A stretch of 64,000 bases of DNA from Spirochaetales bacterium (GTDB lineage Bacteria; Spirochaetota; Spirochaetia; UBA9216). This document shows, piece by piece, positions 9,160 to 18,123 of the stretch. The translations under genes were made by a program, and so were the position numbers. The notes below the pieces were generated by a model. It did no database searches, was not told where the DNA came from, and was given only the letters and a program-made list of their open reading frames with translations. The number at the start of each line of letters is the position of its first letter. Position 1 is the first letter of the stretch. The stretch covers positions 1-64,000 of the forward strand of contig JAEINK010000006.1 of NCBI GenBank assembly GCA_016342585.1, read 5' to 3'.

Positions 9160-11229
9160 TTACCCCCAGAATGATTTCAGCATGGGTGCAATAACCAGTG
9201 AAACCATCGACATTAATTTTATCAGAATATTCAATGATGGACCAGCAGTATCTTTGAACGGGTCCCCAACAGTATCTCCAACAATGGAGGCTTTATGCGT
9301 AGCAGATCCTTTTCCCCCGGTGTCACTGCTCTCAATCATTTTCTTGGCATTATCCCAGGCGCCACCGGAGTTGGACATAAAAATGGCAAGAACGACACCA
9401 GAAGCGGTAACTCCTGTCAGGAGTCCGATAAGCATATGGGGTCCCCCTAAAAATCCCACAAGAATGGGAGAGGAAATGGCAATAATACCAGGGAGAAGCA
9501 TCTCGCGGAGGGCCGCGGAAGTGCTTATATCTACACATCTTTTATAGTCGGGCTCTTCTGTCTCGGTAAGGATACCCGGTTTTTCACGAAACTGCCGGCG
9601 AACCTCTTCTATCATTTTATAGGCAGCTCGTCCCACGGCTCCCATAGCCAGAGCGGAAAAGAGATAAGGGATAACGGCACCAACAAGGATCCCGGCGAGG
9701 ACAGGAACGGATGTCAGGTCCACAACTCCCGTACCGGAGGACTCCTTAAAGGAGGTGAAAAGTATTATTGCTGTAAGGGCAGCAGAACCAATGGCGAAAC
9801 CTTTACCGATGGCGGCAGTGGTATTCCCGACAGCATCAAGGTTATCGGTGATCATCCTCACCTTGCGTGGAAATTCGGCCATTTCAGCCATACCGCCGGC
9901 ATTGTCTGCGATGGGCCCATAGGCATCAACGGCAAGCTGGATACCGAGAGTTGTAAGCATACCCAGGGCGGCTATTGAAACGCCATAGAGTCCCGAAATC
10001 GAAAAGCTGCCAAGGATGGTTACAGCAATTATGATAATAATCGGGAAAGCACTCATCATCCCCACACTTATACCGGTGATGATAGTTGTTGCTTCGCCGG
10101 TCTGGCATGAGTTCATTATTGATCGGACAGGCAGGGTATCGGTTCCTGTGAAAAACTCGGTTATTATACCGATGATTACACCTGAAGCGAGTCCTAAAAC
10201 CGAAGCGGCAAAGATATTGTTGGCCCCTGCACCATCATTGAAAGTATCTGTTCCGATAAAAACCCGGAGAAGTATGAATATCAGGATGGAAGCAATAATT
10301 GCGGCGCCGAAAGTCCCCTGGTTAAGAGCCTTCTGAGGATTCTTCCCCGGCTTTGTCTTAACGAAAAACACGCCGATAACCGATGCGATAATTCCGGCAG
10401 TGACCATCAATAATGGAAAGAACATGAGTTTCAGGCGAACGGGGTCCGAAGCCTTCACAGCTAAACTTAAAATCATGGTCCCCACTATGGAGCCGACAAA
10501 GGACTCAAAAAGGTCGGCCCCCATTCCTGCCACATCACCGACATTATCGCCGACATTATCCGCAATGGTTGCCGGGTTTCGGGGGTCATCCTCAGGGATT
10601 CCTGCTTCAACCTTCCCGACAAGATCGGCCCCCACATCGGCCGCCTTGGTAAAGATTCCACCACCGACCCTGGAGAAAAGGGCAATGGATGAAGCACCCA
10701 GAGAGAAACCGGTAATAACCGGGAGGGACAGCTCTTTTAGTGTGGTAATATCGGTTCCCAGCATTCTTAACAGAACAGCAAGGATAATAACGATACCCAG
10801 CAGACCCAGCCCGACAACCGACATACCCATGACTGTACCACCCGAAAAGGCAACCTTTAAAGCACCGTTAACCCCTTTATCAGAGGCAGCCTGGGTTGTC
10901 CGGGCATTGGCGGCGGTGGCAATTCGCATGCCGATGAATCCTGCCAGGGCGGAAGCAATGGCTCCCAATAAAAAGGATAAGGCCTGGAATCTGAGTACAC
11001 CCTTATTCGCAACAGCCAGGAAGGCCGCAACTAGGAGGACAAACGGCAAAAGAACCCGGTACTCTCGGGAAAGAAATGCCATCGCTCCTTCGGCAATAAA
11101 CCCCTCAATTTTGGCCAGTTTGACATTTTTTACTTCCTGCTTTTTTATCCATATACTCTTATATAAAGCAAATGCAAGAGCAATCACACCACCTGCGAAA
11201 GCGGTTATCAGGATTAGTTTGGTATTCAT
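9160..11229 (-). CDS. hppA: Membrane-bound ion-pumping pyrophosphatase
   Basis: The enzyme hydrolyses cytoplasmic pyrophosphate and uses the energy to pump H+ or Na+ across the inner membrane. At 689 aa with about 16 membrane segments it has the family length. The substrate-binding signature GGGIFTKAADVGADLVGKVE lies near residue 190, followed by the acidic DDPRNPATIADNVGDNVGD loop. The lower signature GNTTAAIGKG has Ala, not Lys, at the position that separates K+-dependent from K+-independent enzymes, so this is the K+-dependent subclass. Whether it moves Na+, H+ or both cannot be decided by eye. GGGGAGAG lies before the ATG. It leads an operon with two unknown genes. Confidence 0.96.
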   Translation of the reverse strand: MNTKLILITAFAGGVIALAFALYKSIWIKKQEVKNVKLAKIEGFIAEGAMAFLSREYRVLLPFVLLVAAFLAVANKGVLRFQALSFLLGAIASALAGFIGMRIATAANARTTQAASDKGVNGALKVAFSGGTVMGMSVVGLGLLGIVIILAVLLRMLGTDITTLKELSLPVITGFSLGASSIALFSRVGGGIFTKAADVGADLVGKVEAGIPEDDPRNPATIADNVGDNVGDVAGMGADLFESFVGSIVGTMILSLAVKASDPVRLKLMFFPLLMVTAGIIASVIGVFFVKTKPGKNPQKALNQGTFGAAIIASILIFILLRVFIGTDTFNDGAGANNIFAASVLGLASGVIIGIITEFFTGTDTLPVRSIMNSCQTGEATTIITGISVGMMSAFPIIIIIAVTILGSFSISGLYGVSIAALGMLTTLGIQLAVDAYGPIADNAGGMAEMAEFPRKVRMITDNLDAVGNTTAAIGKGFAIGSAALTAIILFTSFKESSGTGVVDLTSVPVLAGILVGAVIPYLFSALAMGAVGRAAYKMIEEVRRQFREKPGILTETEEPDYKRCVDISTSAALREMLLPGIIAISSPILVGFLGGPHMLIGLLTGVTASGVVLAIFMSNSGGAWDNAKKMIESSDTGGKGSATHKASIVGDTVGDPFKDTAGPSLNILIKLMSMVSLVIAPMLKSFWG

Positions 11230-11362
11230 AAAAACTCTCCCCTTTTGTTATCCCCAGGTTATGAGATCCGGGATATGCATTCAAGTATACATGAATGAGA
11301 TTTCAACGCAAGGGTTATTTAAACGATTTGTTTATATATTTAAACTTTTTGTTTATTTATTG

Positions 11363-12385
11363 TTATTTTGCTGTGATGGTTATGGTAAGTCTATCCTGAT
11401 AGTAACCGGAAGGCTTGTTTGCCCCGGAGCCATATGTGATCCTAAGCTCCTTATCCAGCCAGGTAGTGCCTGAATCTGTTATAGTATTGGAATCTGTAAC
11501 CTTAGCTGAACCGGAATTCCATGCGTACACAGAGCCAACGAGTACTCCGCCATACGCTAATGTATATTCAATAGAATCAGGTTCAGTCTCATGAAGAAAG
11601 TAGGGTTGTGTATGTCCTGTTTGATTATCAGCAAAATTTTCGGAAGTGATACTGACATCATAACCGTCTGCCGCGTTACTTCTCTCATGGGTTGTCGCAA
11701 GGAGTATATTTGTCCCGGCAGAGGCAAGATCGAGGGATCTAATCCCAGGTTCCCTCTCCATATAGACATCCATAAGCCGGGCCATACGGACAGTGACCAG
11801 AACGGGGACTGACTCAACAAAGGTATAAGAATCATAGGTTCCTGTATACAGGCTTAAGGTAAGGGTGTCGGCATAACTCCCGGAGGGGATGAACTGCCCG
11901 GAGGCCACCGAAAAATAAAAATAGAATGATACGATCTCTGTGGTACCTGCTATGCTGCCGAAGTCTGAAGAGGTTATGACATTATCTGCCGTAGCACCTC
12001 CATCTACAGGATCCATGATAACAAAAGTATGAGCAGAGGAATCGTAAACCTGATATTCGATTTTATCCGGATTGGCACCCTGGTTCGCCTGTCGGATGGT
12101 GTATGTTGATGCCTGCCCTTTATCGATAGCCAGAAACCAACTGGGGATGGCGACACCTTCATGCTCAATCTGTACTTCCAACACCTCTTCACTATCCCAT
12201 TCATAGGTAGAATTGAGTGAAATGCTCCCCGGAGGGGCGTAAAGTCCGAAATTATCCTGAGAAAAAAGAAACATAGGGGAGATCACAATAGACATTAAGC
12301 ACAGTAAAAGGATCAAAGTTATCCGGGTATTAATAAAACCGAATATCTGCTTCCTGTTTCGGTTGTCAGGTCGACAATTCATCAT
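11363..12385 (-). CDS. Spore-coat-U-like pilus protein, probable tip or minor subunit
   Basis: The 340-aa secreted protein (signal around residues 20-42) shows two tandem pilin-like beta domains. The second ends SGYYQDRLTITITAK, matching the end of the major subunit at 15569-16078 (AGYYSDLLTITLRAK). A larger, two-domain subunit placed last in a chaperone-usher operon is usually the tip adhesin. It starts 4 bp after the usher stop, so it is translationally linked. Family assignment rests on the C-terminal donor/acceptor-strand pattern and context; ligand unknown. Confidence 0.72.
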   Translation of the reverse strand: MMNCRPDNRNRKQIFGFINTRITLILLLCLMSIVISPMFLFSQDNFGLYAPPGSISLNSTYEWDSEEVLEVQIEHEGVAIPSWFLAIDKGQASTYTIRQANQGANPDKIEYQVYDSSAHTFVIMDPVDGGATADNVITSSDFGSIAGTTEIVSFYFYFSVASGQFIPSGSYADTLTLSLYTGTYDSYTFVESVPVLVTVRMARLMDVYMEREPGIRSLDLASAGTNILLATTHERSNAADGYDVSITSENFADNQTGHTQPYFLHETEPDSIEYTLAYGGVLVGSVYAWNSGSAKVTDSNTITDSGTTWLDKELRITYGSGANKPSGYYQDRLTITITAK

Positions 12386-12389
12386 CCCA

Positions 12390-14822
12390 TTACTCTCCTA
12401 CCCTTTCAACATCACCCGTATCAAAATATCCATAAACATTATCCGGTATTGTTATTTCAAACTTCCCGGTTTTAATATTTTCAATTTCAATCTCCCAATC
12501 ACCGGGTCTTAAGTTATATATCTCAAAAAACCCATCTTCATCGGTGAAGAATTCGACAGATTCGATGGGAAATTCTCCAACCATGCCTGCTGCCGCAGGA
12601 TAGATCTTACCAAATCCAAACGACAAGGGCGTATTCTCATCCTCTATCAACCGCCCCCCGATATAAACATTCGACTGAACCTGTACCTTGATAACAGCAC
12701 CGGATCGGAAGGTCGGAGTAAAAACAAACTGTGTCGCATCGATTTCCACACCAGGGGGTAGTTCTCCCGGTTCAAGATAAACAGAAGCAGGACTATAGGC
12801 ACCAAGGCTTGGGAGAACCACGTTAAATTTACCGGCAATTCCCTTCTGGGAATTACCTGCAGGGTTTACTCTGACTCCAGAGTCCTTCAGAGCCTCCTCG
12901 ACGGATACAATAATAAAACTGTCCCGAATAGTGCGGGTAAACCCTATTGAATCTCCGGCAAACACAAAACCATTGGAAAACATAAATTGGGATGTATTTA
13001 AAGTATCTTCCGGGTAATCAATAATTGTAGCCATCCGATGATTGAAATCGGCATTACCATAGGGAAATGTATATCCAGCACCCAGATTGTAGGTGCTTCT
13101 TTCCATTGTATCAAAAGGGATCTGGGTTGAGACGTTAAGATCCAGACCGTATGTATTCTCTGGAAACTTGTTCCAATTCATATAAAATTTGCGCTCATCA
13201 ATATTCTGCTGGACCATGAGAGACTGATTCTGTTCAGGGAAAACAGTGGAAAAGGCAATGGTTCCTTTAAAGGAATTTCCTTCATTTTCATCCCAGATGT
13301 AGCTCATATCAAATGAAAGCGCATTACCTCCACTAATATTCTTACGTAAAAGAGCAGAGCCCCTTACCTTTTTACCTTCCTCATTGCCTGAAGAGTAAAT
13401 GATAGCAGGAGTTACGGAAAACCCATTAGGAAGAGGTCTTGCATAATAGAGTGAAACCGAAAGGTTGGAATCACCGACCTCATCCTGGTCTAAATCCTGT
13501 ATGATTAGATCATAATTCCCGACACCACCAAAGGTCCCCCAATGAGGTTTAAGGACATTAGAATAGGTATATTTCCCTGAAAGAGAAAGATCCGCACTCT
13601 CTTCAGGGACCGTAGAAAAAGCAGCCTTTAAATAGAAATTCCCAAGCAGGGTCGCCCCTATACCATTAAATTCAATATACATCTGCTTTGTATGAAAGGG
13701 TACAATCTCACGCAGCTCAAAGGTCAGGTTGTTCGTGATACCTGCCCGCTGATAGGAGGCCAGGACGGGGAGATCAATCTGCCTTTCCGGAATACCCACA
13801 GCAAGACCGAAATCAAACTCCTTCTCCCGGAGGAGGCTGGCAGAGGTGGGCAGCATGAGAGTCGTCTCTCGCCTGCCCTCAGAATCTGTAACAAAAATAT
13901 CAACCCGGTTAACGCCTTCGGAAAGTCCAAAATTCTCGAGACTGTACAGTCCGGCCCTTAGCTCGAACTCGCGAACACTCTTCCCGTTAACCTCTACCTC
14001 CACAATTGAATCCTCTTCAAGAAAGAGGGGTTCACGCCCCGATGGAACGCGGCTGATCTCAGGATTCATATTGAAATTTCGAACAAGACTTAGCCCGGTG
14101 ATAAAACTTACACCATCGGCTCCTTTTAATGAGTAGGATAGATCCCCCACTTCAAAACGGCAGGTAATGAGGGGGAGATCCTTGATAAGTCTGATATGAT
14201 CCAGAGAGAATATCTCATCCCCATTCGAGAGGGTGATTGAAGAATCTAAAACCCAGGATAAGAAATTGACGCCAAGAGCAAGTTCATTTTCTACAAGATA
14301 ATCAGAGTCCTCATAGACGAGCTTCATTAAAAGTTTATTGTTAGCCCAACCGCTTACAACGGAAGGTTCAACCTTAATTCCCGGATATTCAGCTTGCACA
14401 CCTTGAAAAGAGATCAACTCCTCCCGCTTAATTATTGGCGGGATATTCACAACAAGATCCAGATAATCTTCCCGGAAAACAGCCTCAAGTCCACAGGATT
14501 GGATATTAATAATATTTACCATATCCCGCCCTTCACCAATGGCATTCAATGCATTTAATGCTGAGGGATTAAGGTAAGCGCCTACATATTGCTCAAGTTG
14601 ATCATAGGAAAAAAAATGCTCGCCATTCTCTATCTGCATCAGAATTTCACCAAGATACTCATCCGTTAAAATAAAGGGGATGGATATCTCAATATTCTCA
14701 TCATCACTCTGACCATATGAAGAAAAAGAGACGCTGCCTATAATGAGTATTAATAATAGATATCTGATTTTGCTGGAACTAAAATACAGGGTCGAAGTCA
14801 ATTGCGACCTCCCACCCGTCAT
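12390..14822 (-). CDS. Outer-membrane usher of a chaperone-usher pilus
   Basis: The 810-aa protein has a signal peptide (YLLLILIIGSVSFSSYGQ) and then an usher layout. There is an N-terminal domain, a long beta-barrel (about 150-650, many alternating strands such as SLSGKYTYSNVLKPHWG), a plug-like insert and C-terminal beta domains. Short motifs such as FELRAGLYSLENF and NRVDIFVTDSEGRR fit the FimD/CsuD family, where the equivalent is F.L..G.Y.L..... It secretes and assembles subunits delivered by the periplasmic chaperone. The reading frame overlaps the chaperone stop by 44 nt, so either coupling is tight or translation starts at a codon further in. Confidence 0.88.
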   Translation of the reverse strand: MTGGRSQLTSTLYFSSSKIRYLLLILIIGSVSFSSYGQSDDENIEISIPFILTDEYLGEILMQIENGEHFFSYDQLEQYVGAYLNPSALNALNAIGEGRDMVNIINIQSCGLEAVFREDYLDLVVNIPPIIKREELISFQGVQAEYPGIKVEPSVVSGWANNKLLMKLVYEDSDYLVENELALGVNFLSWVLDSSITLSNGDEIFSLDHIRLIKDLPLITCRFEVGDLSYSLKGADGVSFITGLSLVRNFNMNPEISRVPSGREPLFLEEDSIVEVEVNGKSVREFELRAGLYSLENFGLSEGVNRVDIFVTDSEGRRETTLMLPTSASLLREKEFDFGLAVGIPERQIDLPVLASYQRAGITNNLTFELREIVPFHTKQMYIEFNGIGATLLGNFYLKAAFSTVPEESADLSLSGKYTYSNVLKPHWGTFGGVGNYDLIIQDLDQDEVGDSNLSVSLYYARPLPNGFSVTPAIIYSSGNEEGKKVRGSALLRKNISGGNALSFDMSYIWDENEGNSFKGTIAFSTVFPEQNQSLMVQQNIDERKFYMNWNKFPENTYGLDLNVSTQIPFDTMERSTYNLGAGYTFPYGNADFNHRMATIIDYPEDTLNTSQFMFSNGFVFAGDSIGFTRTIRDSFIIVSVEEALKDSGVRVNPAGNSQKGIAGKFNVVLPSLGAYSPASVYLEPGELPPGVEIDATQFVFTPTFRSGAVIKVQVQSNVYIGGRLIEDENTPLSFGFGKIYPAAAGMVGEFPIESVEFFTDEDGFFEIYNLRPGDWEIEIENIKTGKFEITIPDNVYGYFDTGDVERVGE

Positions 14823-15513
14823 TTTTCAGGAGTTCTACAGTCTCAGAATTCAGAGTAAAAATAATCTTCCGGGGAAATCCAGTCAAGAGATTTATCCCCG
14901 AACCTGGTGCCACCTCTTCCTCTGTAAGTGAATATATCTTTTCACCTTCATTTGAAACAATGGTAACCGAAAGGTTTGCAAGAACCGTATGGCGTGTTCC
15001 CTGGTTATCCAGCATAAGGGTTAATTCATCTCTATTCAGCTCGAATGAGTCAATGACGACCTCCGGCTTTCCACCTACAGGTAGAATGTAAATATTACCT
15101 ATATACTTATAAGATAACCGGATTCCACCCCCCTCTGTTCTTTCAGTGGGGTTAAAATCCACTGGAATTTGTTCGGCAATTATTCGAAAGGGGATTTCAA
15201 CATCGGGGTCCTGTTCTCCCAGCCACTTAACCCGGACACTCCTGGTTTCACCGGGATTCAGCATGGTTCTGGAAGGATAGATCATAAAGAGATCATCGGC
15301 TGGATTGTTAACCTCATTCCCCTCCAGGTCTGTTTCCCTGGTGGTGACCGAGATCTTAACAGCTATCCGGCTGGTTTCATTATTGGATATTCTGAACACC
15401 TGGTTTGAACGCGGACCCGATGGAGTGTAGTTTGTTGAAATAGGTTCAAATGTAAAGGAATAAAGAAAAAAAGAGGTAAGCAGAAATGGTAAAAGTATGA
15501 TTATTCTTTTCAT
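14779..15513 (-). CDS. Periplasmic pilus chaperone
   Basis: The 244-aa protein has a signal peptide (IIILLPFLLTSFFLYSF) and a two-domain immunoglobulin-like fold typical of PapD/CsuC chaperones. Domain 1 contains the exposed strand region RSNQVFRISNNE and YPSRTMLNPGETRSVRVKW, which matches the family pattern P....L.PG..Q.VRV. Such chaperones fold and cap pilin subunits before handing them to the usher. It sits between the major subunit gene and the usher gene in one operon. Confidence 0.88.
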   Translation of the reverse strand: MKRIIILLPFLLTSFFLYSFTFEPISTNYTPSGPRSNQVFRISNNETSRIAVKISVTTRETDLEGNEVNNPADDLFMIYPSRTMLNPGETRSVRVKWLGEQDPDVEIPFRIIAEQIPVDFNPTERTEGGGIRLSYKYIGNIYILPVGGKPEVVIDSFELNRDELTLMLDNQGTRHTVLANLSVTIVSNEGEKIYSLTEEEVAPGSGINLLTGFPRKIIFTLNSETVELLKNDGWEVAIDFDPVF

Positions 15514-15568
15514 TGTATAATATTGGCTCCTTCGGGTATTATACCAGAAGAAGCCTTTTACATGGATG

Positions 15569-16078
15569 CTATTTGGCTCGAAGTGTTATGGTCAAAAGAT
15601 CTGAATAGTAACCGGCGGCATAAGTAAGAGAACGAGGATAGGAAATAGTCAGATTTGCTACTTCGGGAGTACTTTCACCAGTCCGTGCATCTGAATCTGC
15701 AATATCTGTACCTGTGGATAACAATAGCGCATCAGTAGCTACTGTAGTACTTACTCCTCCTGATGTAGTAGCATACGACATTGTATAGGCAATGGAATCT
15801 GTTTCTTCATTGATCAGATTGCTTCCATTTTCCGACATGACGACAAGGGTCCACCCCGCAGAACTGTTTGTCGCAATAGTTGTTGTAGCAATTACAACAT
15901 CTTCTGTATCAACTCCAGTTTTGAGAGTAAGATCATCTGCCGTCCCGGCCTGAACCAAAGTCAAATCCAGAACCAGAGGTACAACCCCACCAATCGTCAT
16001 ACTGTCGCCGCTTGCGGCGGTAACCGTCCCTATAGAGAATATCAGCACTATTGTTAATAATAAGAGTTTCTTCTTCAT
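15569..16078 (-). CDS. Major pilin subunit, spore-coat-U/archaic chaperone-usher type
   Basis: I start at ATG 16078, preceded by AAGGAGAGAC; the longer frame to 16135 adds a leader unlike a signal peptide. The 169-aa product has a signal peptide (LLLLTIVLIFSIGTVTAA) and a Thr/Ser/Ala-rich beta domain ending AGYYSDLLTITLRAK. This is a typical subunit terminus for the archaic (Csu-like) pilus family. It is first in the operon, consistent with the most abundant subunit. Codon use looks like its neighbours. Confidence 0.8.
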   Translation of the reverse strand: MKKKLLLLTIVLIFSIGTVTAASGDSMTIGGVVPLVLDLTLVQAGTADDLTLKTGVDTEDVVIATTTIATNSSAGWTLVVMSENGSNLINEETDSIAYTMSYATTSGGVSTTVATDALLLSTGTDIADSDARTGESTPEVANLTISYPRSLTYAAGYYSDLLTITLRAK

Positions 16079-16193
16079 ATGTCTCTCCTTGAAGTTATTT
16101 CCCCTTCCCAATATAAGTATAATGATATAAATCAAATTTCAAAATTTTTTTAGAGTAAAATTCATGATATACTTCAAAAAAAGGAGAATTCCA

Positions 16194-17123
16194 GTGAAAA
16201 AGACTGATTTTACGTACAATGCTGCCGATGGTAAGGAAATTTTTGCATCGAAATGGGAACCCGAGGATACAGTTAAACCAAAAGGCTTAATTCAGATAGT
16301 CCACGGGATGGCTGAACATAGACATCGATATGATGAATTTGCCGCTTTTCTGACCAGGGCCGGATTTATTTGTTTTGGAGAAGATCACCGGGGGCACGGC
16401 GAAACCATTACCCATCCTTCAGAACAGGGATTCTTTGCTGATGATGACGGCTGGAACACGGTTATAAATGATATAAGTCTCCTCACCGATAAAATGATAG
16501 AAGAGCATCCGGATCTGCCGGTATTCATCTATGGGCATAGTATGGGGAGTCTTTTGTCCAGAACTTACCTGATAAAAGATCCTGAAAAATTTGCGGGTGT
16601 CATACTGACAGGAACCGCGGCCGGTCAGGGGGTCCTAGGGAAAATCGGAAAACTCGTCAGCCGTGTGGAAATGCGGGTGAAAGGTCCTCGAACCCCCAGT
16701 CCCCTCCTGGATAAACTCTCCTTTGGGGCATTCAATGATGCCTTTAAACCAAACAGGACTCAATTTGACTGGCTTTCCCGGGATGACGCAAAGGTCGATG
16801 CTTATATAAAGGATCCTCTCTGTGGTTTTATCTGTACCCCTAATCTCTTCTTCAATATGATAGACGGCGTTGAATATATTTCAGCTCAGGGAAATGTAAA
16901 TACCATCCCTGCGGATGTGCCCGTCTTCATCGCTTCAGGAGCCTCAGACCCCGTCGGTGGCATGGGAAAGGGTGTAGAAAAGGTTTACAACTCCTACCTG
17001 AAGGCGGGGCTTAAGGATGTCAAAATGAAACTTTATCCCGACTCCCGGCATGAAATCCTGAACGAAACCAACAGGGAAGAGATTTATGCAGATATTCTGA
17101 AGTGGATCAAAGAAAAGCTCTAA
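16194..17123 (+). CDS. Alpha/beta hydrolase, monoacylglycerol-lipase-like
   Basis: The start is GTG 16194, with AAGGAG 7 bases upstream. The upstream ATG at 16164 has no such site. The 309-aa enzyme has the oxyanion segment IVHGMAEH, the catalytic elbow GHSMGS (Ser near residue 115), an acid in ASGASDPVGG and a His in DSRHEILNE. It matches the serine aminopeptidase S33/monoglyceride lipase group. There is no signal peptide, so it is cytoplasmic. It is monocistronic, divergent from the pilus operon and followed by a strong hairpin. Confidence 0.88.
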   Translation: MKKTDFTYNAADGKEIFASKWEPEDTVKPKGLIQIVHGMAEHRHRYDEFAAFLTRAGFICFGEDHRGHGETITHPSEQGFFADDDGWNTVINDISLLTDKMIEEHPDLPVFIYGHSMGSLLSRTYLIKDPEKFAGVILTGTAAGQGVLGKIGKLVSRVEMRVKGPRTPSPLLDKLSFGAFNDAFKPNRTQFDWLSRDDAKVDAYIKDPLCGFICTPNLFFNMIDGVEYISAQGNVNTIPADVPVFIASGASDPVGGMGKGVEKVYNSYLKAGLKDVKMKLYPDSRHEILNETNREEIYADILKWIKEKL

Positions 17124-17145
17124 GGAGTCTTTCTTAATATTGATA

Positions 17146-17197
17146 GAGCCGCTTTTCATGATTCGGTAGAGGGATTTGCTCTCATGAAAGTCGGCTC
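17146..17197 (+). terminator. Long hairpin after the hydrolase gene
   Basis: Arms at 17146-17161 (GAGCCGCTTTTCATGA) and 17182-17197 (TCATGAAAGTCGGCTC) pair with two mismatches. No T tract follows, so it may protect the mRNA 3' end or act as a weak terminator. Confidence 0.45.
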
Positions 17198-17263
17198 AGT
17201 TGTTAAAATTCCGCTACCAAGCTCTTCATACCTTACCTTGTCCTTACTGCATAAAAGATTTTA

Positions 17264-17321
17264 TTGACAATTTTATCTTTCCGTTATTAAATAGTATTTA
17301 TCATACTAAACACCGTTTAGT
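17264..17321 (+). promoter_or_regulatory. Promoter and TetR-type operator of the esterase/symporter/TetR operon
   Basis: A perfect -35 TTGACA (17264-17269) is followed after 17 bp by a weak TTAAAT -10. Just downstream is a perfect palindrome ACTAAAC-ACC-GTTTAGT (17305-17321), which would overlap the transcribed start region. The size and position suit a TetR repressor. The obvious candidate is the TetR gene at the end of the same operon. Confidence 0.65.
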
Positions 17322-17345
17322 CAGATATATTATCAGGATGGATCA

Positions 17346-18122
17346 ATGAAAACAATAACAAAAGCAAGACAGACAGCCCTTCCCCTCTACCTTGAAGGAA
17401 CCAACAATAAGGCGGTACTCATCCAGCACGGCTACAATGGTTACCCCGGAGATATGTATGAGCTGGCAAAAAGGGTAAATGCCGAAGGGTATACGGTTGT
17501 TCTCCCCAGGCTTCCGGGCCATGGAACGAATGGAGCCGATTTCCGGAAAACCGACTGGAAATTGTGGTTAAGCCATACCCGTAATGAATATATAAACCTG
17601 CAGAGCCGGTATGAATCGGTTTCAATTATAGGATTATCCATGGGCGGGGTCCTCGCTCTCCTTATATCCGCCGAATTCTCTCCCCAAAAGACTATACTGC
17701 TGGCACCGGCCATGGCCGTTTCGGCAAAGATTATGAACTACACCCCTATTCTTAAGTATTTTGTTCCCCGGATCGATAGAAACTGGACTCCCTCTCCTGA
17801 TGACAGTGAAGATCGCCTTTTCCTTGCCCAGGAGTACTGGCGTTACCATTTTACGGCTCAGATCGCCAGCCTGAATAAATTGATGAGAATGGCCAGGAAA
17901 AGGCTTATGGATGTTGAATCTCATGTATACCTGATGCTGTCGGAGAAAGATCAGTCGGTTCCCTTAAAAGCGGGAGATATTATAGAAAATGGATTACGCG
18001 TACCCGTTGTTAAAAGGGTTTTGAAAAACAGCCCTCATGTCTTCTTTGAAGGTGAGGAGAAAGAGACAGCCATAGATCAGGTGATTGAATGGCTTAAGAT
18101 TGATGAGAAAAAGGGGAATTAA
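17346..18122 (+). CDS. Carboxylesterase-type alpha/beta hydrolase
   Basis: The 258-aa cytoplasmic enzyme has an HGYNGYPGD oxyanion region, PGHGTNG, and the nucleophile elbow GLSMGG with Ser near residue 98. The late acid is in LSEKDQSVP and the His in NSPHVFFE. It is close to the Est30-like carboxylesterases that cleave short-chain esters. It leads a three-gene operon with a symporter and a TetR regulator, behind a palindromic operator. This suggests it deacylates an ester substrate brought in by the symporter, or detoxifies the inducer. Confidence 0.87.
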   Translation: MKTITKARQTALPLYLEGTNNKAVLIQHGYNGYPGDMYELAKRVNAEGYTVVLPRLPGHGTNGADFRKTDWKLWLSHTRNEYINLQSRYESVSIIGLSMGGVLALLISAEFSPQKTILLAPAMAVSAKIMNYTPILKYFVPRIDRNWTPSPDDSEDRLFLAQEYWRYHFTAQIASLNKLMRMARKRLMDVESHVYLMLSEKDQSVPLKAGDIIENGLRVPVVKRVLKNSPHVFFEGEEKETAIDQVIEWLKIDEKKGN

Positions 18123-18123
18123 G

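Noticed and set aside
10400..11473. A 357-aa open frame on the plus strand
   Set aside because: It lies opposite the membrane pyrophosphatase gene and is rich in Ala, Pro, Ser and Thr, as expected for the antisense of a GC-biased codon pattern. No binding site or family motif.
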